Part shown: piece after piece, positions 1-4,703 of the stretch | Position numbering within the stretch: position 1 is the first letter of the stretch | How the letters are laid out: every line of letters begins with the position of its first letter | Origin: Betaproteobacteria bacterium | GTDB lineage: Bacteria; Pseudomonadota; Gammaproteobacteria; Burkholderiales; Rhodocyclaceae | Assembly (NCBI GenBank): GCA_028065725.1 | Contig: JAPTVL010000210.1 | Location: 1 to 7,952, forward strand | Direction: 5' to 3' | DNA length: 7,952 nucleotides | Notes under the pieces: model-generated | Databases searched by the model: none | Told to the model about the DNA's origin: nothing | Seen by the model: only the letters and a program-made list of their open reading frames with translations | Program-made: the position numbers and the translations under genes

Positions 1-1
1 C

Positions 2-1009
2 ACCATGCTGCGCATCGGCAGCATGAACATGCTGCTGCACGGCGTCGAGAACCCGGACATCCGCTACCGCGACTCGCTGGCGCAGGACCACGCCGGCGAG
101 GAAGAGAAGTACACGCTGGTGCTGGCCAATCCACCCTTCGCCGGCAGCCTGGACTACGAGAACACCGCCAAGGATCTGCTGCAGATCGTCAAGACCAAGA
201 AGACCGAGCTGCTGTTCCTCGCGCTGTTCCTGCGCCTGCTCAAGCCCGGCGGCCGTGCCGCGGTGATCGTGCCCGACGGCGTGCTGTTTGGCTCCAGCAC
301 CGCGCACAAGGCGCTGCGCCGGATGCTGGTCGAGGACCAGAAGCTCGACGCCGTGGTCAAACTGCCCGGCGGCGTGTTCCGGCCCTACGCCGGCGTGTCC
401 ACCGCGATCCTGCTGTTCACCAAGACCAACTCCGGCGGCACCGACCAGGTCTGGTTCTACAACGTCGATGCCGACGGCTGGAGCCTCGACGACAAGCGCA
501 CGCCGCTGCTGCCCGAGGACAAGCTCGGTCCGGTGCCTTCCTGTCATTCCCGCGCGACCGCCATGGATGGCGGAAGCACCCGAAATGCAGGAGCAATTTC
601 GGGTGAAAGCCGGACCAGCGCGCAGCGCGCAGAACGCCCGAAGGGCGGCCCCGAAGGGGCGAGCGAAGCGAGTAATCCAGTGTCTTTGTCTCCCGAAGAC
701 CACGCCAGGAACAACCTGCCCGACGTGCTCGCGCGCTGGCGCACCCTGCACCCCTCTCCCATCGGGAGAGGGGCCGGGGGTGAGGGTACGCAATCGCCCG
801 AGATTTCCCGCCCGCGCACCGCGCAGAGCTTCTGCGTGCCCAAGGCCGACATCGCCGCGCAGGGCTACGACCTCTCGCTCAACCGCTACAAGGAAGTGGT
901 GCACGAGGCGATCGAGCACCGCGCGCCGAAGGAAATCCTGGCCGAGCTGGCGAAGCTGGAGGAGGAAATCCAGCGGGGGATGAAGGAGCTGGAGGGGATG
1001 CTGGGATGA
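2..1009 (+). CDS. hsdM: Type I restriction-modification methyltransferase subunit HsdM, 5'-truncated by the window edge
   Basis: N6-adenine DNA methyltransferase subunit of a type I R-M complex (M2S methylates, R2M2S restricts). The frame is open from base 2 and the ATG at 5 is internal, so the helical N-terminal domain and the SAM-binding motif I lie upstream. Visible is the catalytic motif NPPF (bases 128-139), followed by the conserved stretch ending in PGGRAAVIVPDGVLFG and by LPGGVFRPYAGVSTAILLF, typical of N6_Mtase HsdM. The normal C-terminal landmarks (NNLPDVLARW, then RPRTAQSFCVPKADI and GYDLSLNRYKE) are present but separated by two non-homologous low-complexity segments at fragment residues about 180-229 and 247-262. 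These coincide with palindromic DNA repeats and lie outside the catalytic core. The frame survives, so the protein may be made, but whether it is active is open. The stop codon overlaps the hsdS start. Confidence 0.93.
   Translation, partial: TMLRIGSMNMLLHGVENPDIRYRDSLAQDHAGEEEKYTLVLANPPFAGSLDYENTAKDLLQIVKTKKTELLFLALFLRLLKPGGRAAVIVPDGVLFGSSTAHKALRRMLVEDQKLDAVVKLPGGVFRPYAGVSTAILLFTKTNSGGTDQVWFYNVDADGWSLDDKRTPLLPEDKLGPVPSCHSRATAMDGGSTRNAGAISGESRTSAQRAERPKGGPEGASEASNPVSLSPEDHARNNLPDVLARWRTLHPSPIGRGAGGEGTQSPEISRPRTAQSFCVPKADIAAQGYDLSLNRYKEVVHEAIEHRAPKEILAELAKLEEEIQRGMKELEGMLG
541..690 (+). repeat. Composite palindromic repeat inserted in-frame within hsdM
   Basis: A non-homologous segment splits the HsdM C-terminal region. 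Its left end reads TGTCATTCCCGCG and its right end AATCCAGTGTCTTTG, which resemble the two ends of a dispersed repeat I know from Xanthomonadaceae-type intergenic DNA (recall, not a search). Inside is a chain of hairpins: CCGCCAT/ATGGCGG (558-564/567-573), CCCGAAAT/ATTTCGGG (579-586/596-603), GCGCGC/GCGCGC around one A (618-630), CGCCC-GAA-GGGCG (635-647) and GCCCC-GAA-GGGGC (648-660). It adds about 50 codons with no stop in the hsdM frame. The exact borders are uncertain because the ancestral sequence is not available. Confidence 0.7.
743..788 (+). repeat. Second palindromic repeat (CCCCTCTCCC hairpin) inside hsdM
   Basis: A perfect 10-bp stem, CCCCTCTCCC-ATC-GGGAGAGGGG, occupies 751-773. 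An outer imperfect arm pairs ACCCTGCACCC with GGGTGAGGGT. This is a very common intergenic palindrome type in Xanthomonadaceae-like genomes. Here it is translated as LHPSPIGRGAGGEG within HsdM, between the conserved NNLPDVLARW and RPRTAQSFCV blocks, without breaking the frame. In the mRNA it would form a very stable hairpin about 230 bases upstream of hsdS. Confidence 0.8.
991..997 (+). promoter_or_regulatory. Ribosome binding site of hsdS within the end of hsdM
   Basis: GGAGGGG ends 8 bases before the ATG at 1006. It is the strongest Shine-Dalgarno match in the window and fixes the hsdS start at the ATG that overlaps the hsdM stop, implying coupled translation of the two subunits. Confidence 0.7.
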
Positions 1010-2196
1010 GTGTTGCGCCGCTCAGCGCGATCGGCAACGTGGTGGACCAAGTGGTTTCTTGGCAACCGGAGCGCGATGACCCTGACGGTACGTTCACCTA
1101 CATCGATCTGAGCGCGGTCGATCAGGAAGCAAAGATCGTTACTGGGGCGCGCGAACTTGCGTGCTCTGAAGCGCCGAGCAGGGCACGACAACTGGTACAC
1201 GCTGGAGACGTGCTCGTTTCAACAGTTAGGCCGAATTTGAACGGAGTGGCGCACGTTCCGATGGAGTTCGATGGGGCGACAGCTTCGACGGGTTTCTGCG
1301 TACTCCGCCCGAGGGCAAGTCGGCTTGACGGTCGTTACCTGTATCAATGGGTGAAGTCGCCTGGCTTCGTGGGCGACATGGTGCGCAAGGCGACCGGCGC
1401 GAGTTACCCAGCGGTGTCCGATCGCATCGTCTGGGAATCTAAGCTCCCCCTCCCATCCATCCCCGAGCAGCGGCGGATTGCGGAGATCCTGGACAAGACG
1501 GACGCGCTGCGAGCCAAGCGCCGCGCCGCCCTCGCCCAGCTCGACACCCTCACCCAATCCATTTTCCTCGACATGTTCGGCGACCCCGCCACGAACCCGA
1601 AGGGGTGGACACAGGTTCCTATCGGCGACCATGCGAGCAAGATCGGGAGCGGAGCGACTCCTCGCGGCGGAGAAGAGAGCTACAAAGGCGCTGGTATCAC
1701 GCTTATCAGGAGCATGAACGTCCGAGACGGCGTGTTCCTGAGAGACGGCCTCGCATTCATCGACGACGAGCAAGCCGCCCAGCTCGAGGGTGTCGTCGTT
1801 GAAGCCGACGATGTAATGCTGAACATTACTGGTGCGAGCGTTGCGCGCGTATGCCGTGCGCCGGCAAATGTGCTTCCCGCAAGGGTGAACCAGCATGTGG
1901 CAATCATCCGACCCACGGCGACGTTCAATCCGCACTTCCTTGAGCAGTGCCTCCTGTCTCCATCCGTGAAGGAACGCCTTCTGAAGATCGCGCGCGCCGG
2001 CGCAACGCGCGAGGCCATCACCAAGTCAGCGATCGAACAGTTCAGGGTCATCCGTCCGCCGCGCGAAGCGCAAGATCAGTTCGCTGCCCGAGTGGCCGCG
2101 AGCGAAGGAATCTACCGCCAAATGCGTGCCGCGCTCGGCGAGATGGACTCGCTCTTCGCCTCCCTCCAGCACCGTGCATTCCGGGGGAACCTCTGA
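1006..2196 (+). CDS. hsdS: Type I restriction-modification specificity subunit HsdS
   Basis: DNA-recognition subunit that selects the bipartite target for HsdM and HsdR. At 396 aa it has the usual length and the canonical two-part layout: target recognition domain 1 (about 1-150), central conserved helix (about 151-195, with LPLPSIPEQRRIAEIL and an FLDMFGDP turn), target recognition domain 2 (about 200-350, with SGATPRGGEESY and ITLIRSMNVRDG), and a distal conserved helix (about 351-393, ending FASLQHRAFRGNL). Both copies of the helix repeat share the (P)xxEQ/EAQ...R pattern expected of the coiled-coil spacer. The two recognition domains look less GC-biased than the helices, as expected if they are exchanged by recombination. 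The ATG overlaps the hsdM stop and has a strong ribosome binding site. The target sequence cannot be read from the protein. Confidence 0.95.
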   Translation: MSVAPLSAIGNVVDQVVSWQPERDDPDGTFTYIDLSAVDQEAKIVTGARELACSEAPSRARQLVHAGDVLVSTVRPNLNGVAHVPMEFDGATASTGFCVLRPRASRLDGRYLYQWVKSPGFVGDMVRKATGASYPAVSDRIVWESKLPLPSIPEQRRIAEILDKTDALRAKRRAALAQLDTLTQSIFLDMFGDPATNPKGWTQVPIGDHASKIGSGATPRGGEESYKGAGITLIRSMNVRDGVFLRDGLAFIDDEQAAQLEGVVVEADDVMLNITGASVARVCRAPANVLPARVNQHVAIIRPTATFNPHFLEQCLLSPSVKERLLKIARAGATREAITKSAIEQFRVIRPPREAQDQFAARVAASEGIYRQMRAALGEMDSLFASLQHRAFRGNL

Positions 2197-2197
2197 C

Positions 2198-2350
2198 ATG
2201 GCCAGTGTTCCTTCTTTTCCGGAAGGACAAGTGGAGGCACTCGCTCGCCTGCTCGGTGAATGCGGGTCCGGGACGGACATCTCGCGCGTGCTTCGCGACC
2301 GTGGTCTTCACGACAACTCCGGCGAGCCCGTAGCCCGTAGGTTGGGGTGA
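2198..2350 (+). pseudogene. Truncated N-terminus of a probable abortive-infection/TIGR02391-like protein
   Basis: A 50-aa frame starts one base after the hsdS stop, with a GGGGGA ribosome binding site at 2183-2188, so it was part of the hsd operon. Residues 1-43 (beginning MASVPSFPEGQVEALARLLG and containing GSGTDISRVL and DNSGE) resemble, from memory, the N-terminal helical module of AbiJ/TIGR02391-type proteins that often accompany R-M genes. After GLHDNSGE, at about base 2326, the sequence turns into the REP/RAYT unit, and the stop codon lies inside the first REP hairpin. A family protein would be several times longer, so this is a remnant. No continuation is seen on the far side of the transposase. 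The family name is tentative; the truncation at the repeat boundary is better supported. Confidence 0.55.
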
Positions 2351-2366
2351 GCTTGCGAACCCCAAC
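2337..2366 (+). repeat. REP element 1, GTAG-headed hairpin
   Basis: GTAG head followed by the perfect stem GTTGGGG (2341-2347) / CCCCAAC (2360-2366) around a 12-base loop TGAGCTTGCGAA. The GTAG tetranucleotide directly 5' of a hairpin is the hallmark of REPs recognised by RAYT proteins. A second GTAG lies at 2330-2333. The loop supplies the stop codon of the truncated gene upstream. Confidence 0.8.
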
Positions 2367-2393
2367 ATGACGGCATGAGAGCGACGAGCCGAT

Positions 2394-2423
2394 GTCGGGG
2401 TTCCTTGCGTCACCCCGACCTAC
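2394..2423 (-). repeat. REP element 2, inverted relative to REP 1
   Basis: Read on the minus strand it is GTAG, then stem GTCGGGG/CCCCGAC (7 bp, perfect) around the loop TGACGCAAGGAA. The stem differs from REP 1 by one compensated base pair and the loop differs clearly, so it is an older or different subtype. With REP 1 it forms a head-to-head pair 27 bases apart, upstream of the transposase start. Confidence 0.75.
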
Positions 2424-2446
2424 ATGGAATTTTCAACGGGACGGCG

Positions 2447-2974
2447 ATGCGATACCGGCGCGCGAATGTGAAAGGAGGCACCTATTTCTTCACGGTGAAT
2501 CTCGCTGAGCGCCACCTTCGTTTGCTGATGGACCACGTGGATGCCTTGCGTGCGGTGGTCGCCCGGGTGAAACGATCGCATCCTTTTCACATTGACGCTT
2601 TCGCGGTGTTGCCGGATCACTTGCATGCGATCTGGACGCTGCCGGAGGGCGACGCGGACTTCGCAATGCGGTGGATGCTGATCAAGGCAGGATTCTCGCG
2701 CCACCTTGCGCAGGGAGAGCGGCGCAATGCAAGCCGTGTGGGCAAGGGCGAGCGCGGCATTTGGCAGCGGCGCTATTGGGAACATCTGATCCGTGACGAC
2801 GTCGATTACCAGCGACATGTGGACTATGTGCACTACAACCCCGTGAAGCATGGATATGTCGCCCGCGCGGCGGACTGGGCGTATTCGAGTCTTCATCGCC
2901 ATATCAGGGCCGGCATGGCGAGTCCCGATTGGGGTGTCGGCGTAGGAGATGAAGGCAAATATGGCGAGCGGTAA
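2447..2974 (+). CDS. REP-associated tyrosine transposase (RAYT, Y1/HUH family)
   Basis: Single-strand DNA nuclease/ligase of the IS200/IS605-like Y1 superfamily that binds and cuts GTAG-headed REP hairpins and is thought to spread REP sequences. The 175-aa form from ATG 2447 is the usual size and begins with the family's MRYRRAN...GGTYFFTVNL. The metal-binding HUH motif is H58-L-H60 in LPDHLHAIW. The C-terminal half has the RAYT signature GIWQRRYWEHLIRD (about 104-117), then DYVHYNPVKHG (126-136) and WAYSSLHRHI. By analogy with the YIxNQ motif of IS200-type enzymes, Y127 is the likely catalytic tyrosine. An upstream in-frame ATG at 2375 is less likely because it reads through REP 2. The ribosome binding site is weak (GGGA). 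All motifs are intact, so the enzyme may be active. Confidence 0.92.
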   Translation: MRYRRANVKGGTYFFTVNLAERHLRLLMDHVDALRAVVARVKRSHPFHIDAFAVLPDHLHAIWTLPEGDADFAMRWMLIKAGFSRHLAQGERRNASRVGKGERGIWQRRYWEHLIRDDVDYQRHVDYVHYNPVKHGYVARAADWAYSSLHRHIRAGMASPDWGVGVGDEGKYGER

Positions 2975-2984
2975 TCAGGAATGC

Positions 2985-3014
2985 GTCGGGGTTCGCAAGC
3001 TCACCCCAACCTAC
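2985..3014 (-). repeat. REP element 3, downstream of the RAYT gene
   Basis: On the minus strand it is GTAG, GTTGGGG, loop TGAGCTTGCGAA, CCCCGAC. The loop is identical to REP 1; one stem base differs, giving a G:T wobble. It lies 10 bases after the RAYT stop and forms the right arm of the 37-bp inverted repeat. It could also slow transcription leaving the RAYT gene. Confidence 0.8.
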
Positions 3015-3146
3015 CGGCTACCGCCATCGGCGGTGCAGCAGTTGCTTGCGGAGCTGCGCCGGGAAGGCAGGGTCGCCTTGTCGGGTCAGCGCCGCTGGGC
3101 GCGCTGGAAGCTGGCTGCGTCAGGTCAGGCTGCGGGCAACGCCTAA
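3015..3146 (+). pseudogene. C-terminal remnant of a winged-helix DNA-binding protein
   Basis: Directly after REP 3 a 43-codon frame continues to TAA at 3144-3146, with LPPSAVQQLLAELRREGRV followed by an ALSGQRRWARWKLA strand-turn-strand. This looks like recognition helix plus wing of a small winged-helix domain, as found at the C-terminus of AlbA_2/AAA_4-type ATP-binding proteins that are often encoded between hsdS and hsdR. It has no start of its own; the in-frame ATG at 2949 reads through the RAYT end and the REP. I infer a gene fragment cut by the RAYT unit or by an earlier deletion. The specific family is a guess. Confidence 0.4.
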
Positions 3147-3260
3147 AGATTTTTCGCATGGCGCCAAGCGACGCTAAAAAAACTCGCACAGAATTTGCGG
3201 CGTAAAAACAGTGCTTTATAAAACGCGCTCAAAAAAATGCGCCGCTTGAGAAATCTTTAG
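3143..3260. repeat. 118-bp AT-rich element with perfect 10-bp inverted ends
   Basis: The ends CTAAAGATTT (3143-3152) and AAATCTTTAG (3251-3260) are perfect inverted repeats. The interior is 42% GC overall (50 of 118 bases) against clearly GC-rich flanks, with A-runs at 3175-3182 and 3230-3237. A second, offset inverted pair (AAGCGACGC near 3166 and GCGCCGCTT near 3239) lies inside. The left end overlaps the stop codon of the winged-helix remnant. It could be a MITE-like non-autonomous element or a two-way terminator. It also holds a weak promoter-like pair (TTGCGG 3195-3200, TATAAA 3217-3222, 16-base spacing). No convincing target duplication is visible. Confidence 0.5.
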
Positions 3261-3263
3261 CGT

Positions 3264-3383
3264 GCGTCTTGGCTGCTGTCTTCGAGCCCGCGCCGAGCGC
3301 GGAGGGTGTGGTGCGCGACGATCTGCACAGCCTTCGAGGTGAGGCGCATTTCATCCTTGCATTCCTGGAGCGCCGCTCCGTAA
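3264..3383. other. Gene-free stretch with a short minus-strand open frame
   Basis: No intact gene is supported here. On the minus strand a frame that is open across about 3395-3260 ends at TAA 3257-3259, exactly at the AT-rich element. From its ATG at 3347-3349 it reads 30 residues, starting MRLTSKAVQIVAHHTLRARR. This looks more like real protein than most shadow frames, but I do not recognise a family and see no ribosome binding site. It may be a remnant or part of a larger dispersed repeat that includes the neighbouring inverted-repeat element. Confidence 0.25.
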
Positions 3384-3503
3384 TTGCACGGGTGCCTGTA
3401 CGTGCGCGACGGCGGACTGGTGCACGCGCTGCCCGGGATCGCCGATCGCGCGGCGGAACTGAAACGAGCCGCCCCTTTGATTTACGTTCAATGTCAAACC
3501 TAA
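3384..3503 (+). pseudogene. Short fragment of a DUF4143/AAA_14-type ATPase
   Basis: In the frame starting at 3396 the sequence reads LYVRDGGLVHALPGIADR. This closely resembles the conserved LYVRDSGLVHALLGI signature at the start of the C-terminal half of DUF4143-containing ATPases. The frame has a stop just upstream (3381-3383) and loses resemblance after about 20 residues, ending at TAA 3501-3503 within the fic promoter region. Nothing else of the several-hundred-residue family is present, so it is a decayed scar of a former neighbour. Its shortness limits confidence. Confidence 0.45.
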
Positions 3504-3506
3504 AAT
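3477..3506 (+). promoter_or_regulatory. Candidate sigma-70 promoter for fic-hsdR
   Basis: TTGATT (3477-3482) and TAAAAT (3501-3506) are separated by 18 bases, in an AT-rich dip between GC-rich blocks. The start site would fall near 3513, giving a leader of about 24 bases before the fic ATG. No other promoter-like pair is closer to fic, and the mobile sequences upstream make read-through from hsdS unlikely. Confidence 0.45.
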
Positions 3507-3527
3507 AACGGCCATCCTTGTTTTAGG
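3499..3527. promoter_or_regulatory. Inverted repeat overlapping the fic -10 region, possible operator
   Basis: CCTAAAA (3499-3505) and TTTTAGG (3521-3527) are perfect 7-bp inverted repeats 15 bases apart, covering the -10 box and the predicted transcription start. The half-site spacing (22 bases centre to centre, about two helical turns) suits a dimeric helix-turn-helix regulator; the Fic protein's own C-terminal domain is a candidate. It could instead be a weak mRNA leader hairpin. Confidence 0.35.
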
Positions 3528-3536
3528 CTCGCCTGC

Positions 3537-4703
3537 ATGCGCCGCCCCCCGCCCGGACAGTATGTCGAGGTCGCTACCGCAGGCGAGCGGTTCAAGGCCT
3601 ACGTGCCGACCCCGCTGCCGCCGGCGCCGCCGATCGACTGGTCGCCGGCGTTGCGGCGGCGTTTCGACGAGGCGCTGCTGGCGCTGGGCCGGCTGGACGC
3701 GCTGACCGCGCACCTGCCCAACGCCTCGCTGCTGCTCTACAGCTTCGTGCGCAAGGAGGCGGTGCTGTCCTCGCAGATCGAGGGTACGCAGTCGTCGCTG
3801 GCCGACTTGCTGCTGTACGAAATCGACGAGCAGCCAGGCGTGCCGGTGGAGGATGCGCACGAGGTCAGCCGCTGCGTGGCCGCGCTGGAGCATGGGCTGA
3901 AAAAATTGCGCGGCGGCCTGCCGCTGTGCATGCGGCTGCTCGGCGAGATGCACAAGGTGCTGCTGGCGCATCCCGGCGGACGCGGCAAGACGCCGGGCGA
4001 AGTACGGCGCTCGCAAGTGTGGATCGGCGGCACGCGGCCGGGCAATGCGGTGTTCGTGCCGCCACCCGCTTCCGAACTGGCCGCCTGCCTGGCTGCGCTC
4101 GAGCGTTTTCTCAACGACCAGCCGGAGCCCGTACCGCCGCTGCTCAAGGCGGCGCTGGCGCACGTGCAGTTCGAAACCATCCATCCCTTTCTCGATGGCA
4201 ATGGCCGCATCGGCCGGCTGCTGATCGTGCTGCAACTGGTGGCCGACGGCGTGCTGCGCGAGCCGATGCTGTATCCGAGCCTGTTCTTCAAGACGCATCG
4301 CGCGCTGTACTACGAGCTGCTGAACGAGGTGCGGCTGCGCGGCGACTGGGAGCGCTGGCTGGATTTCTTCGCGGAGGGCGTGCAGGTGAGCGCGTCGCAG
4401 GCGGTGGCCACCGCCAACGCGCTGCTGACGCTGGTCAACGCCGACCGCGACCGTATCGCCGGGCTGGGTCGCGCGGCCCGCTCGGCACTGGCGGTGCACG
4501 AGGCCCTGCAGCGCCAGCCCATCGCCACCTCGGCCGCATTGGTGAAAGCGACCGGGCTGACCGCGGCGACGGTGAACAAGTCGCTCGCGCACCTGGAGCG
4601 AATCCGGGTTGTCGCCGAGCTGACGAGCCGGCAACGCGGCCGCGTGTTCAGCTACCGTGGCTACGTGAAGGAACTGGCTGCAGAGCTGGAACCCGCGCCG
4701 TGA
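3537..4703 (+). CDS. Fic-family protein (probable AMP-transferase) with C-terminal winged helix
   Basis: Fic proteins move AMP (or another nucleotide group) from ATP to a hydroxyl on a target protein. The 388-aa product has the standard order: N-terminal Fic_N-like region (about 1-125), inhibitory motif SSQIEG (S78...E82-G83, the [S/T]xxxE[G/N] pattern placed before the core, class II type), substrate-docking flap (TRPGNAVFVPPP, 166-177), catalytic core HPFLDGNGRIGR (H216-R227, complete), and winged helix (about 327-375, IATSAALVKATGLTAATVNK then a wing ending RVFSYRGY). All active-site residues are intact, so it should be active once inhibition by E82 is relieved. The start at ATG 3537 matches the usual family N-terminus (GQYVEV), although no ribosome binding site is visible. 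The stop overlaps the hsdR start as GTGA. Fic genes are often found inside type I R-M loci, but their target there is not established. Confidence 0.94.
   Translation: MRRPPPGQYVEVATAGERFKAYVPTPLPPAPPIDWSPALRRRFDEALLALGRLDALTAHLPNASLLLYSFVRKEAVLSSQIEGTQSSLADLLLYEIDEQPGVPVEDAHEVSRCVAALEHGLKKLRGGLPLCMRLLGEMHKVLLAHPGGRGKTPGEVRRSQVWIGGTRPGNAVFVPPPASELAACLAALERFLNDQPEPVPPLLKAALAHVQFETIHPFLDGNGRIGRLLIVLQLVADGVLREPMLYPSLFFKTHRALYYELLNEVRLRGDWERWLDFFAEGVQVSASQAVATANALLTLVNADRDRIAGLGRAARSALAVHEALQRQPIATSAALVKATGLTAATVNKSLAHLERIRVVAELTSRQRGRVFSYRGYVKELAAELEPAP

Larger units (their letters stand above)
2330..3021 (+). mobile_element. REP/RAYT unit (REPtron) bounded by 37-bp inverted repeats
   Basis: The left end (2330-2366) and the reverse complement of the right end (2985-3021) match at 35 of 37 positions, including an outer GTAG, the REP-head GTAG and the whole hairpin loop. 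Between them lie a third REP and one transposase gene. This is the known RAYT organisation: a single-copy tyrosine transposase gene flanked by inverted REPs. The unit separates hsdS and its truncated follower from fic-hsdR. No clear target-site duplication is visible, which suits HUH-type enzymes. Confidence 0.8.

Noticed and set aside
541..852. Separate small gene within the repeat region of hsdM (either strand)
   Set aside because: The open frames here come from palindromic repeat DNA, and the hsdM frame resumes with conserved family sequence on the far side.
1..1009. hsdM starting at ATG 5
   Set aside because: The frame is open to the left edge and the catalytic NPPF motif would lie only 41 residues in, with the SAM-binding motif missing. 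The ATG is internal.
2330..3021. CRISPR array or ordinary DDE insertion sequence
   Set aside because: Only three repeats, in mixed orientation and without regular spacers, and the encoded enzyme is an HUH/Y1 transposase with no DDE motif.
2985..3260. Rho-independent terminator after the RAYT gene
   Set aside because: REP 3 forms a hairpin but is not followed by a T-run, and the A/T runs in the 118-bp element do not directly follow a strong GC stem. Termination here is possible but not supported.
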